A stretch of DNA of 64,000 bases. It comes from Streptomyces sp. PH10-H1. GTDB lineage: Bacteria; Actinomycetota; Actinomycetes; Streptomycetales; Streptomycetaceae. The position numbers were made by a program, and so were the translations under genes. How positions within the stretch are numbered: the first letter of the stretch is position 1; each line of letters opens with the position of its first letter. A model generated the notes under the pieces. The model was given only the letters and a program-made list of their open reading frames with translations, did not search any database and was not told the DNA's origin. Location of the stretch: the NCBI RefSeq assembly GCF_030063355.1, contig NZ_JASISZ010000001.1, forward strand, positions 235,092-299,091, given 5' to 3'. Below, in pieces: positions 1 through 10,500 of this stretch.

Positions 1-1
1 C

Positions 2-931
2 AAGGGCCTCGCGGATCGCTACACGGACGACAAGATCGGCCTGTCGCTGCCCTCCACCCGCGTCGACGCCTTCAACATCGACCTCGCCAACGAGCTGACC
101 CGCAACGGCCGCCGGTCCGGCCTGACGTTCGCCCCGGAAGGCGGCAGCGAGCGGATCCGCAAGGTCATCAACAAGATGGTCTCGGAAGAGGACCTGATCC
201 GTACCGTCGCCACCGCGTACGGCAACGGCTGGCGCCAGGTGAAGCTGTACTTCATGGTCGGCCTCCCCACCGAGACCGACGAGGACGTCCTGCAGATCGC
301 CGACATGGCGCGCAACGTCATCCAGAAGGGCCGCGAGGTCACCGGGCAGAACGACATCCGCTGCACGGTCTCCATCGGCGGCTTCGTACCCAAGCCGCAC
401 ACGCCGTTCCAGTGGGCGGGGCAGCTCGGCGTCGAGGAGACCGACGCCCGGCTCGCCAAGCTGCGGGACGCGATCCGCAACGACAAGAAGTACGGCCGGA
501 ACATCGGCTTCCGTTACCACGACGGCAAGCCCGGCATCGTGGAGGGCATGCTCTCGCGCGGCGACCGCCGGATCGGTGCCGTCATCCGTGCCGTGTACGA
601 GGACGGCGGCCGGTTCGACGGCTGGCGCGAGCACTTCAGCTACGACCGCTGGATGCGGGCCGTCGGCAAGGCGCTCCCCGCGACCGGCGTCGACCTCGAC
701 TGGTACACCACCCGCGAGCGGACCGAGGAAGAGGTCCTGCCCTGGGACCACCTCGACTCCGGCCTCGACAAGGACTGGCTGTGGCAGGACTGGCAGGAGT
801 CCCTCGACGAGACCGAGGTCGAGGACTGCCGCTGGACCCCGTGTTTTGATTGCGGCGTCTGCCCTCAGCTCGACCTGGACATCCAGATCGGCCCGACGGG
901 GAAGAAGCTTCTGCCGCTCACGGTGAAGTAG
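2..931 (+). CDS. B12-binding/radical SAM protein, TIGR03960 type (3' part)
   Basis: The frame is open from base 2, so the start lies outside the window; about 309 C-terminal residues are visible. The text LSLPSTRVDAFN, LTFAPEGGSERIR and YFMVGLPTETDED is typical of the C-terminal half of radical SAM enzymes of the TIGR03960 family. The CxxxCxxC iron-sulfur motif would be upstream of the window. The tail has a cysteine group (C-R-W-T-P-C-F-D-C-G-V-C, near 826-863) often seen at the end of this family. The reaction is unknown. The family is normally next to, or fused with, the DUF2344 protein found here at 6467; in this strain they are 5.5 kb apart. A 30-bp perfect palindrome follows the stop codon. 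Confidence 0.85.
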   Translation, partial: KGLADRYTDDKIGLSLPSTRVDAFNIDLANELTRNGRRSGLTFAPEGGSERIRKVINKMVSEEDLIRTVATAYGNGWRQVKLYFMVGLPTETDEDVLQIADMARNVIQKGREVTGQNDIRCTVSIGGFVPKPHTPFQWAGQLGVEETDARLAKLRDAIRNDKKYGRNIGFRYHDGKPGIVEGMLSRGDRRIGAVIRAVYEDGGRFDGWREHFSYDRWMRAVGKALPATGVDLDWYTTRERTEEEVLPWDHLDSGLDKDWLWQDWQESLDETEVEDCRWTPCFDCGVCPQLDLDIQIGPTGKKLLPLTVK

Positions 932-936
932 GGGAT

Positions 937-966
937 GGCCTCAAGCGCCGGCCGGCGCTTGAGGCC
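937..966. terminator. Perfect 30-bp palindrome between convergent genes
   Basis: The arms GGCCTCAAGCGCCGG and CCGGCGCTTGAGGCC are perfect reverse complements with no loop. The palindrome lies six bases after the radical SAM stop and directly beside the stop of the convergent ROK gene, so it can act as a bidirectional terminator. No U tract follows, which is usual in Streptomyces. The half-sequence GCCGGCGyTTGAGGCC returns three times at 22454-22570. Confidence 0.7.
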
Positions 967-967
967 A

Positions 968-2164
968 CTACTGCGGGGCCGAGCGCTGCTCGAAGACCAC
1001 GTCCCGCGCCGTGTCGAGCGCCGTGGCAACGGCGCCCAGCACCACCGCGTCCTCCCCGAGCGCGCTCGGCACGATCTTCGGCCGTAGCGGCGTGAGCGCC
1101 CGCAGGGTGTCCCGCACCGTACTGAGCAGCAGGTCGGCGCTGTGGCCGACGCCGCCGCCGAGCACCACGAGGTCCGGGTCCAGGACCGCGGCGACCGCGG
1201 CGACGGTGTGCGCGAGCCGTTCGCCCTCCTGGCGGACGGCCGCGACCGCGGCGGGGTCACCGGCTCGGGCGGCCTCGAAGACGTCCTTGGCGGTCAGCGG
1301 GCCGCTCATGCCCAGGTCGCGGGCGGCCTGGACGACGGCGTCGGCCGCGACCGCATCCTCCAGGGTGTCCGGCTTGTGCCGGCCGGGCCAGGGCAGATAG
1401 CCGATCTCACCTGCGGCGCCGTGCGCCCCGGTGAACAGCCGGCCCTCGGCCACCACGCCCATGCCGAGGCCGGTGCCGATCATGATGTAGACGAAGAGCC
1501 TGCTGCCCGCGCCGACACCGAAGGTGTACTCGCCGAGCGCCGCCAGATTCGCGTCGTTGTGGACGGCCAGCGGGACGCCGAGTTCGTCCCGCATCCGGTC
1601 GAAGAGACCGGCCCGGCCCCAGCCGGGCAGATGCTGGGCGTACCGCACGCGCCGCTGCGCCTCGTCGTACACGCCGGGAGTGCCGACGACCGCGTGGGCG
1701 ACCTTGGCGGGGGCGACGCCGGAATCGGCGACGACCCGGTGGGCGGTGGCGACCACGAGGTCGGCCATCGCGGCGGAGGTGCGGGCCCGGTTGCGCACAT
1801 CGGCGCGGGCGACGACGGCTCCGTCGAGGTCGGCGAGTGCAACCCGCAGCCAGGCGCGGCCGATGTCAATGCCGAGCGCGTAGCCCGCCGAGGCGTCGGG
1901 GGCGTAGAGCACGGCGACCCGGCCGCGTTCCGGGGCGTGCAGACCGGCCTCGCGGACCAGCCCGGCCAGTTCGAGGAAGGCGAGGGCGCTGGAGACCGTC
2001 GGCTTGGACAGCCCGGTCTCGCGGGCGAGTTGGGCGCGGGAGGCGGCGCCGCCGGTCCGCAGCCGCTCCAGCAGGAGCCGCTCGTTGGTGCTGCGCAGGC
2101 GCTGCCGGTTCCAGGGCTGTTCGGCACCGCCGTCGCTGCTGCTCATCGAACCATTCTCATGCAT
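968..2164 (-). CDS. ROK-family transcriptional regulator
   Basis: This 398-residue protein has an N-terminal winged helix-turn-helix (about residues 20-75, RTGGAASRAQLARETGLSKPTVSSAL). A ROK sugar-kinase-like domain follows, with the ATP-site text YALGIDIGRAWLRVALADLDG and HNDANLAALGEYTFG and the glycine-rich IGTGLGMGVVAEG. The histidine/cysteine zinc signature of NagC- or Mlc-like ROK repressors is not obvious, because the region after GAHGAAGEIGYLPWPG lacks the CxCGxxGC cluster. The kinase fold may therefore only sense sugar. It is divergent from the APC permease; an AT-rich palindromic stretch between them is a likely operator. A second ATG six codons downstream (2146) is a possible start. 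Confidence 0.85.
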   Translation of the reverse strand: MHENGSMSSSDGGAEQPWNRQRLRSTNERLLLERLRTGGAASRAQLARETGLSKPTVSSALAFLELAGLVREAGLHAPERGRVAVLYAPDASAGYALGIDIGRAWLRVALADLDGAVVARADVRNRARTSAAMADLVVATAHRVVADSGVAPAKVAHAVVGTPGVYDEAQRRVRYAQHLPGWGRAGLFDRMRDELGVPLAVHNDANLAALGEYTFGVGAGSRLFVYIMIGTGLGMGVVAEGRLFTGAHGAAGEIGYLPWPGRHKPDTLEDAVAADAVVQAARDLGMSGPLTAKDVFEAARAGDPAAVAAVRQEGERLAHTVAAVAAVLDPDLVVLGGGVGHSADLLLSTVRDTLRALTPLRPKIVPSALGEDAVVLGAVATALDTARDVVFEQRSAPQ

Positions 2165-2178
2165 ATCGCCGTGACCCC

Positions 2179-2210
2179 TTGACGCATCAAGTAAAGATAC
2201 TTAACTTAAG
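2179..2210. promoter_or_regulatory. Probable promoter/operator between ROK gene and permease
   Basis: TTGACG (2179-2184) and TAACTT (2202-2207), 17 bases apart, read as a sigma-70-like promoter for the permease. The same stretch holds the inverted repeat AAGTA-N4-TACTT (2189-2202) and the palindrome CTTAACTTAAG (2200-2210). A run this AT-rich stands out in this genome. By analogy with other ROK regulators it is a likely binding site; this is inference. Confidence 0.5.
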
Positions 2211-2292
2211 CACGCCCGGCGCCGAGGCGAACCCCTGCACTGGCGAAACGGCAGCTCGTTCCCCGTCCCCGTCACCTGCCCAGGGAGGCACC

Positions 2293-3759
2293 GTGTCCGG
2301 CTCCCCGCCACCCCCCGGCGGCTTCGTCCGCCGTATCGGCCTGTTCCAGGCCACCGCCATCAACATGAGCCAGATGTGCGGCATCGGACCCTTCGTCACC
2401 ATCCCCCTGATGGTCGCCGCGTTCGGCGGACCGCAGGCTGTGATCGGCTTCCTCGCCGGCGCCCTCCTGGCTCTGGCCGACGGCCTCATCTGGGCCGAGA
2501 TGGGCGCGTCCATGCCCGGCTCCGGAGGCTCCTACGTCTACCTCCGGCAGGCGTTCCAGTACCGCTCGGGCAAGCTCATGCCGTTCCTGTTCGTCTGGAC
2601 GGCCATGCTCTTCATCCCGCTGATCATGTCCACCGGCGTCGTCGGCTTCGTCCAGTACCTCGGCTATCTGGCGCCCGACATGGGCCAGAACACGGGGGAC
2701 GCCATCGGGCTCGGTATGATCGCGCTCACCATCCTGCTGCTGTGGCGCGGCATCGAGCACATCGCCCGCATCACCGCCGTCATGTGGGGCGTGATGATCC
2801 TTTCGGTCGCGCTCGTCATCTTCGCGGCGTTCACCCACTTCGACACGGACCTGGCGTTCACCTACCCCGCGCACGCCTTCGAACTGACCAGCCACACCTT
2901 CTGGATCGGCTTCGCCGCGGGCCTGACCATCGGCATCTACGACTACCTCGGCTACAACACCACCGCGTACATGGGCGCCGAGATCAAGGACCCCGGCCGC
3001 ATCCTGCCGCGCTCCATCATCTTCTCGATCCTCGGCATCATGGGGATCTACCTGCTGCTCCAGATAGGCACCCTCGGCGTCATCGACTGGCACCGGATGC
3101 TCAACGCCGACGACATCGCCTCCTCGTCGGTCGCCTCCGCGGTCATGGAGAAGACCTGGGGCAAGGGCGCCGCCGACACCGTCACCGTCCTCATCCTGAT
3201 CACCGCCTTCGCCTCGGTCTTCACCGGACTCCTCGGCGGCTCCCGGGTCCCCTACGACGCGGCCCGCGACCGCGTCTTCTTCCGCCAGTACGGGAAGCTG
3301 CACGCCAAGCACCGCTTCCCGGTGCTGGGCCTGGCCACCATGGGCGCCGTCACCGCCGTCGGCTTCCTCATTGGCCGCCACACCGACCTGAACACCCTCA
3401 TCCAGCTGCTCACCACGGTCATGGTGATCGTCCAGGCCCTCGCGCAGATCCTCGCCGTCTCGGTGCTGCGCCGCCGCCAGCCCGGTCTGCACCGGCCGTA
3501 CAAGATGTGGCTCTACCCGCTGCCGAGCATCATCGCGCTAGTCGGGTGGCTCGTCATCTACGGCTACGCGGACAAGAGCTCGCCCGGCCGGCACCCCATC
3601 GAATGGTCCCTGGCCTGGGTCGCCCTCGGCTGTGTTGCCTTCGTCCTGTGGGCCCGCTTCGAGAAGGTCTGGCCCTTCGGGCCGAAGGAGATCACCGAGG
3701 AGTACCTCCAGGGGATCGATCCCGACACCGAGCAGGACACGGCGGCGGCGGTCGTCTGA
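2293..3759 (+). CDS. APC-family amino acid permease
   Basis: The 488-residue polytopic membrane protein begins at a GTG preceded by AGGGAGG four bases upstream. Around twelve hydrophobic segments are visible. The first contains QATAINMSQMCGIGPFVTIPLM, and the conserved segment ALADGLIWAEMGASMPGSGGSYVYLRQAF is the APC signature of helices 2-3. It probably imports an amino acid or polyamine by proton symport; the substrate cannot be read from sequence. It is divergent from the ROK regulator, which may control it, although ROK proteins usually respond to sugars. Confidence 0.85.
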   Translation: MSGSPPPPGGFVRRIGLFQATAINMSQMCGIGPFVTIPLMVAAFGGPQAVIGFLAGALLALADGLIWAEMGASMPGSGGSYVYLRQAFQYRSGKLMPFLFVWTAMLFIPLIMSTGVVGFVQYLGYLAPDMGQNTGDAIGLGMIALTILLLWRGIEHIARITAVMWGVMILSVALVIFAAFTHFDTDLAFTYPAHAFELTSHTFWIGFAAGLTIGIYDYLGYNTTAYMGAEIKDPGRILPRSIIFSILGIMGIYLLLQIGTLGVIDWHRMLNADDIASSSVASAVMEKTWGKGAADTVTVLILITAFASVFTGLLGGSRVPYDAARDRVFFRQYGKLHAKHRFPVLGLATMGAVTAVGFLIGRHTDLNTLIQLLTTVMVIVQALAQILAVSVLRRRQPGLHRPYKMWLYPLPSIIALVGWLVIYGYADKSSPGRHPIEWSLAWVALGCVAFVLWARFEKVWPFGPKEITEEYLQGIDPDTEQDTAAAVV

Positions 3760-3763
3760 CGGA

Positions 3764-3819
3764 GGTCCGACGTCCGACGCCTGACGCCTGACGCCTGACA
3801 TCCGACATCCGACGTCTGA
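3764..3819. repeat. Eight-unit 7-bp tandem repeat after the permease gene
   Basis: Eight consecutive heptamers of the form (C/G)(G/A)(T/C)C(C/T)GA run without interruption from 3764, including three exact CGCCTGA and two exact CATCCGA units. The array starts a few bases after the permease stop codon and ends just before a terminator hairpin. It is non-coding. Confidence 0.75.
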
Positions 3820-3824
3820 CGGAC

Positions 3825-3862
3825 GTGCGGCGGGGCCCCGAAAAGGGGTGACCCCGCCGTAC
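3825..3862. terminator. Hairpin terminator between convergent genes
   Basis: GTGCGGCGGGG (3825-3835) pairs with CCCCGCCGTAC (3852-3862), with an inner CCCCG-AAAA-GGGG segment. The hairpin lies between the permease and the convergent phospholipase pseudogene and could serve both. Confidence 0.65.
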
Positions 3863-3950
3863 GGACGCGAGACCGCTTCTGGCTTCCGGCCGATTTCCCG
3901 TACCGTGCGCGCATGAGTGCCCGGCAGCGCGCCCGGCGCCCACGCCGCCG

Positions 3951-6226
3951 TCAGCCGGTGATCGCCTTCGTGGCCAGCCGGATGTGGTCGATGGCCCAGT
4001 ACCAGTTGTTGCCCGCTTTGAACATGCGGAACTTCAGGGTCACGGACTTCGCTCCGGCCGGTACGGCCAACTCCCGTGCCACGAGCTGGTTCTCCATGTC
4101 GAGGCCCGCGTTGTCGTTGCCCGTGGCGGCGCCGCTGTAGGTGAGGAGCACCTTCTCCTCGCCGGTGTCGAAGACGGCCGTGACCGTCGCGGTCTGCGGG
4201 GCCTCCTGGCGGTAGTGGGAGTCGAAGCCCGTCACCGTACGGCTGCCGCCGCTGCCTACCCGCACCTCGCGGATGCCGTTGCCGTACGCCAGATCGCCGA
4301 TCAGGAACGTCCGGGCGGTGCGCTCGTCGTTGGTCAGTCCGACTCGACCCGGCGATGGTCGGTGTCCTCGGTGGCCTGGGCCTCGAGTCGCTGCTCTGCG
4401 CCGCGGAAGTGCCACAGCGAGCCGCTCGGGCCGTGGACCCGCAGGTCGTAGCCGCCGGCGTCGATCGTCCAGGTGTCGGAGAGCCGGCCCTGCACGCCGA
4501 CGGTGTAGAAGCGCGGCTTCTCGCCGGGGGCGGGGTACGCGGCGAGCACCGCGCCCTGCCCGCCGCGGTTGCGGAGGTCCAGCTCCAGCCGTCCCTTGCG
4601 CACCTGGGGCCGCACCCGCAGTGCGTACGGCAGGGCACGCGCGGGCCGGGTCCCGCGCTGCTGCTGGGGGAGGGCCTGTGGGCTGGGCACGGTGGGCGCG
4701 GGGCGCGAGCCGGCGTCCTCGGCCTTCTTCTTGTTGCCGCTGGTGTCGGGCAGCGCGGGCCACACCGGGTTGTCGCCGGAGAAGTCGAAGACCGACAGGA
4801 GGTCGCCGGTGACCTCCCGCCGCCAGGGGCTGATGTTCGGCTCGCGCACGCCGAAGCGCCGCTCCAGGAACCGGATCACGGAGGTGTGGTCGAAGACCGT
4901 CGAGTCGACGACCCCGCCCCGGGTCCAGGGCGAGGCGACGATCATCGGCACGCGGGTGCCCAGGCCCAGCGGATACGGGCCGGATACCACGCTCTCGCCC
5001 TCCGGCAGTACGTCGGACCAGGTCCGCGACCCGTCGGCGGCCCGCACCCGGTACTTTCCCTGCTGGCTGACCACCCGGTGGTACGTTCTGCCGGCCTTGG
5101 TCACCCGCATCACGACCTCGCCGTCCGGCGAGACCGTGCTCTTTCCGCGGCCGGCCGCGACCGGGGGGACGGGCGGCAGCAGGTGGTCGAAGAAGCCGCC
5201 GTGCTCGTCGTAGTTGAGGATGAAGACGGTCTTCGCCCACACCGCCGGGTTGTCCGCGAGCGCGCCGAGCAGCCGGGCGGTCAGGTCCTCACCGTTCGGC
5301 GGCGCGTAGTCGGCGTGCTCCGACAGCGCGGCGGGCGCCACCAGCCATGACACCTGGGGCAGTGTGTCGGCCTTCACATCGGCGGCGAAGGCCGCGACGA
5401 GGGCGTCGCCCATCGCGAACGGGTCGCCGCTCTGCGCGGCGTCCCCGACCATCCGCAGGCCCCGCTCGTAGAGCGGCTCGCCGGGCTTGGCCTGGTGGAA
5501 GGCCGCGAACCAGGCGAGCGCGTTGTCGTCGAAGTTGTCGTGCGCCTGGTACGTCCTCCAGCTGACGCCGGCCCGCCTCCAGCCGCTCCGCGTAGGTCGT
5601 CCACTCATAGCCGTCGGCGGTCTCGGTGTTGTCGTGCACGACGACATCCCGGACGGTGCCGCCGCTGGTGCCCGTCATGAAGTGCTCGCGGTTGGGGTTG
5701 GTGCTGGTCTCCATCGACGCGTGGTAGTGGTCACAGATGGTGAACACCGAGGCCAGCGCGTTGTAGAAGGGCATGTCGGCCGGCTCGTAGTAGCCCTGGC
5801 CGAGCCAGCCGCCGCCGCGCCGGGACACATAGCCGTCGGCCAGGCCGTCGTTGCGCGCGCTCATGGAATCGACGTAGCCGAAGGCGGGGGCACCCTGCCG
5901 GTAGGCGTTGGTGTGTGCCGCGTTCATGGCGAACGGCGAGAGCCAGCCGTCCTTGCGGGAGGCGTCCGGCTGGTGGAAGACCGGCCGGCCGTTGACGCCG
6001 CGTACGGCGGTTCGGTCGCCGAAGCCGCGGATGCCGGCCATCGTGCCGAAGTAGTGGTCGAACGCGCGGTTCTCCTCCATCAGGATCACCACGTGCTGGA
6101 TGTCCTCCAGCCTGCTGGGCTTGGCGGGGCGGCCAGCGCGGTCTGCACGCTCAGCGGCAGCGCGGACAGCATCGCCGCTCCGGCGGCACTGCCGAGCAGG
6201 GTGCGCCGGGAGAGCTCAGGACTCAT
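3951..6226 (-). pseudogene. Phosphocholine-type phospholipase C, frameshifted
   Basis: It starts at an ATG at 6226 with a strong AAGGAG site and a Tat signal peptide (SRRTLLGSAAGAAMLSALPL). The sequence then matches secreted phosphoesterases of the non-haemolytic phospholipase C family: ILMEENRAFDHYFGTM, NREHFMTGTSGG, ILNYDEHGGFFDHL, SPWTRGG and FDHTSVIRFLERRFGV, followed by one C-terminal DUF756-like beta domain. The reading frame is broken three times by single-base changes: near 6126 (a C run one base short), near 5572 (one extra G) and near 4343 (one base missing). The last 120 residues (RTFLIGDLAYG to NNWYWAIDHIRL) do not look like the usual second DUF756 domain but like a carbohydrate-binding-type beta sandwich. 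Neighbouring genes are intact, which favours real decay over poor sequence. Confidence 0.8.
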
Positions 6227-6466
6227 TCGGGGGGCTCCTTCATCACATCCGCGGGCCGGTCCCACGGAATGGTTCTGGTCCAGACCCGTTATGAATACGA
6301 GACCGTTATGGCGGTGGCCGGAGGGGCGGATGAACATTGCCTGAAACCCCGCGGGCCCGCTCGCGCCGCACGGCCCGTAACCACCTGTGTGCGACGCGGC
6401 GTAACCTTGGGTATGACAAACGGGCCCCGACAGGGCCCCCACAGACGCATGAGGGACTGAACGACA

Positions 6467-7288
6467 CTGGGCAAGCGACAGCCCGAAGGCCCGCCGCCCG
6501 CACTCGCGGTGCAGCGCATCCGCCTGCGCTACACCAAGCGCGGCCGCCTCCGGTTCACCAGTCACCGCGATTTTCAGCGCGCCTTCGAGCGGGCCCTGCG
6601 CCGCGCCGAGGTGCCCATGGCGTACTCGGCGGGCTTCACCCCGCACCCCAAGGTCTCGTACGCCAACGCCGCACCCACCGGCGTCGGCAGTGAGGCCGAA
6701 TACCTCGAGATCGGCCTCACCGAGACCCGCGACCCCGAGAAGCTCCGGCTCCTGCTCGACGAGTCGCTGCCCACCGGGCTCGACATCACCGAGGCGGTGG
6801 AGGCCCGTACCTCAGGCCTCGCCGAGCGGCTGCAGGCATCCGTCTGGCAGCTCCGGCTCGACGGCGTCGAGCCGGCCGAGGCGGAGCGCGCGGTCGCGCT
6901 CTTCCTCGCCGCCGAGACCGTCGAGGTCGAGCGGAAGACCAAGAACGGCATGCGTACCTTCGACGCGCGCGGCGCCGTCACCCGACTCGAAGTCGTACCG
7001 GTTGACGCGCTCGAACAGGGTGCCGATAGGCCCGGGCCTGCCGCCTGTGCGATACTGCGCCTAGTTGTTCGGCACTTGACACCTGCCGTGCGACCCGACG
7101 ACGTCCTGTCCGGCCTCCGTGTGACGGCCGACCTCGCGCCGCCGGTCCCCACTGCGGTGACCAGGCTGGCGCAGGGGCCGCTCCACGAAGAGTCCGGGAC
7201 GGTCACCGACCCGCTCGCGCCAGATCGCGACGCCGCGACGGTGCCGAGTGGGGACTCCCCGCCGAAGGCTGGGGAAGCTTCCGCGTAG
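6467..7288 (+). CDS. DUF2344 / TIGR03936 radical-SAM-linked protein
   Basis: The protein has about 273 residues and contains the family text QRIRLRYTKRGRLRFTSHRD, then FERALRRAEVPMAYSAGFTPHPK and a glycine-serine-glutamate loop (TGVGSEAEYLEIGL). Its function is unknown; the family is encoded beside TIGR03960 radical SAM genes. An in-frame TGA at 6458 limits the N-terminus. Between it and the conserved core the candidates are CTG at 6467 (MGKRQPEGPPP, after GAGGGA) and GTG at 6509 without a good ribosome site. Homologues, from memory, begin with GKRQPEGPPP, which favours the rare CTG start. The C-terminal 60 residues are low-complexity. Confidence 0.8.
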   Translation: MGKRQPEGPPPALAVQRIRLRYTKRGRLRFTSHRDFQRAFERALRRAEVPMAYSAGFTPHPKVSYANAAPTGVGSEAEYLEIGLTETRDPEKLRLLLDESLPTGLDITEAVEARTSGLAERLQASVWQLRLDGVEPAEAERAVALFLAAETVEVERKTKNGMRTFDARGAVTRLEVVPVDALEQGADRPGPAACAILRLVVRHLTPAVRPDDVLSGLRVTADLAPPVPTAVTRLAQGPLHEESGTVTDPLAPDRDAATVPSGDSPPKAGEASA

Positions 7289-7510
7289 GAACGCCGTCGA
7301 CGTGTTGCCGACGCGCCAGGGAGCCACCCGGGCCCGGCGACGCTGACCTGATGAGACTTTCGTCGGCCCGTCACAGGCGTGCCGACGAGCGAGACAACAG
7401 CTCCCGTGCGGCGCCCGCGCCCCCGGACAGCGGCACCACGACCGACGTCGCGGCCCGCCGCCACCGGAACAGAGCGCGGCGCCCGGGAGCATGACGGGAG
7501 CACTGCCCGA

Positions 7511-10500
7511 ATGCTCGATCACAACGAGCCCAACGAGGCGCCGGACAACGGCGCCACCCCCAGCGAAGAAGCCACGGCCCCCCGCCGTCGCCGCCGCGCG
7601 GTATCCCGCCCGGCGGGCCCGCCCACCGCGCCGGCCATACCGGCCACGGACACCTCCGCGGCCGCCCCGGCCGCAGAACCGGCGTCCGGCGCGTCCGCCG
7701 ACGCCGATGACTCCTCCGCCGCGCCGCCCCGCGCGCGTCGTCGTGCGACCCGCAAGGTGACGGCCCCGGCCGGCGCACCCGCGGTTCCGGACGCCGCGGC
7801 CGAGAGCCCGGCCGCAGAACCCGCCGTACCGGCCGAAGCCGCCGCCGAGGCCGCTGACGCCCCCGACACCTCAGCCGCGCCGCCCCGCGCCCGCCGCCGT
7901 GCGACCCGCAAGGTCGCCGCTCCGGCGGAGGCCCCGCAGGCAGCGGAGGAGACGGCAGCCGCCGAGACCCCGGCCGCCGCCGAGACCCCGGCCGCCGCCG
8001 AGGATCCGGTCGCGGAACCGGCTGTGGACCTGGCCGCCCCGACCCGGGCCCGCCGTCGCGCGACCCGTAAGGTCGCCGCGCCCGCCGCCGCCCCGCAGTT
8101 CGCCGAAGAGGCGCCCGCCGCCGCAGCGCCGTCCGCCGCGTCCTCCCCGATCGCCGCGCCCGCCGCACCCGAGGCCGAGGCCCCGGGCCGTGGCCGCCGC
8201 TCCTCCCGCAAGCGCACCGCGCCCTCCGCGCCGTCGTCGCCCCCCGCCGGGGACGGCGCCCGCCGGTTGAAGCCGGGCGCGCTGGCACCGAAGGACGACA
8301 CCGCCGCGCAGAGCGCACCGGCCGCGCAGGCCGTCGTGCCGGCCGAGGAGGACGCCGAGGCGCCCCGTGCCGCCCGCCGCGCCACCCGGAAGGGGACCGC
8401 CGAGGCGGCCGCCCCCCAGTTCACCCCCGTTGACGAGCCCGTGGCCGAGCCGGCCGAGGCGGAAGCCCCGGCCCGCAACCGCCGCACCCGTAAGCGCGCG
8501 GTCGCCGCAGAGCAGACCGTAGAGGCCACCCGGCCCGTCGCGCCCGTCGCCGAGCCCGTAGAGCCCGCCGTGGTCGAGGCACCCGTGGCCGTCGAGCCCG
8601 AGGACGTCCCGGCCGAGCCGGCGCCGGCCCGTGGCCGCCGCCGTGCGGTGCGCCCGCCCACGATGGTCTTCCAGCCGCCGGTCTTCCAGGCGCCCGAGAC
8701 CGTCACCGCCCCCGTTTCCGTCTCCGCCGCCCCGGTCCAGGAGGAGCCGCAGGCTCCGGCCGCCCGGGTCCGTGACGAGGACGAGGAGCCGGAGGCCGGC
8801 TCGCGCCGCCGCCGTCGCCGTCGTGGCGCCCCGGCCGAGGACACCGTGATCGAGGCCGCACCGGTGGAGGCCGAGGAGGAGACCGCCGACGCGGTGTCCG
8901 AGGAGGAGGCCGTCTCCGACGAGGACGACGACGAGTCGGACGACCGCCCGTCGCGCCGTCGCCGCAGGGGCGGCCGCCGCCGTCGCCGTGGCGACGCCGC
9001 CGACGGTGACGAGCCGTCCGCCGAGGACGAAGAGGGCGAGTACGACGCCGACGCCGAGGCGTCGGACAACGCCTCCGACGATGACGAGCACGGCTCCACC
9101 AGCAGCCGTCGCCGCCGCCGTCGCCGTCGCCGCAGTGGCGACTCCGGTGGCGAGGACGGCACGGGCGCCGACGACCCGGAGCGTACGGTCGTCAAGGTCC
9201 GTGAGCCGCGCGCCAAGACCGCCGAGCCCAGCCTGGGCACTGGCTTCGACGAGGTGACGTCCATCAAGGGCTCCACCCGCATGGAGGCGAAGAAGCAGCG
9301 CCGCCGTGAGGGCCGCGAGCAGGGCCGCCGCCGCGTCCCGATCATCACCGAGGCGGAGTTCCTGGCCCGCCGCGAGGCCGTCGAGCGCGTCATGGTCGTC
9401 CGGCAGAGCGGTGAGCGCACCCAGATCGGCGTGCTGGAGGACGACGTCCTCGTCGAGCACTACGTGAACAAGGAGCAGGCCACCTCGTACGTCGGCAACG
9501 TCTACCTGGGCAAGGTCCAGAACGTGCTGCCGTCCATGGAGGCCGCCTTCGTCGACATCGGCAAGGGCCGCAACGCGGTGCTGTACGCCGGTGAGGTCAA
9601 CTTTGAGGCGCTCGGCATGGCCAACGGCCCGCGCCGGATCGAAAGCGCGCTGAAGTCCGGCCAGTCCGTGCTGGTACAGGTCACCAAGGACCCGATCGGT
9701 CACAAGGGCGCCCGCCTCACCAGCCAGGTCTCGCTGCCCGGCCGCTACCTGGTCTACGTGCCCGAGGGCTCGATGACCGGCATCAGCCGCAAGCTGCCCG
9801 ACACCGAGCGCGCCCGGCTCAAGGCCATCCTCAAGAAGATCGTCCCCGAGGACGCGGGCGTCATCGTGCGCACCGCCGCCGAGGGTGCGAGCGAGGACGA
9901 GCTGCGCCGCGACGTCGAACGGCTGCAGGGCCAGTGGGACGACATCCAGAAGAAGGCGAAGAGCGGCAACGCTCCGACGCTGCTCTACGGCGAGCCGGAC
10001 ATGACCGTCCGCGTCGTCCGCGACATCTTCAACGAGGACTTCACCAAGGTCCTCGTCAGCGGTGACGAGGCGTGGGGCACCATCCACGAGTACGTCAGCC
10101 AGGTCGCCCCCGACCTGACCGACCGGCTGTCGCGCTGGACCTCCGAGGTCGACGTCTTCGCGACGTACCGGATCGACGAGCAACTGCTGAAGGCGCTGGA
10201 CCGCAAGGTCTGGCTGCCGTCCGGCGGTTCGCTGGTGATCGACAAGACCGAGGCGATGATCGTCGTCGACGTCAACACCGGCAAGTTCACCGGGCAGGGC
10301 GGCAATCTCGAGGAGACCGTCACCAGGAACAACCTGGAGGCGGCCGAGGAGATCGTGCGCCAGCTGCGGCTGCGCGACCTGGGCGGCATCGTCGTCATCG
10401 ACTTCATCGACATGGTCCTGGAGTCCAACCGCGACCTCGTCATGCGGCGGCTGCTGGAGTGCCTGGGCCGGGACCGGACCAAGCACCAGGTCGCCGAGGT

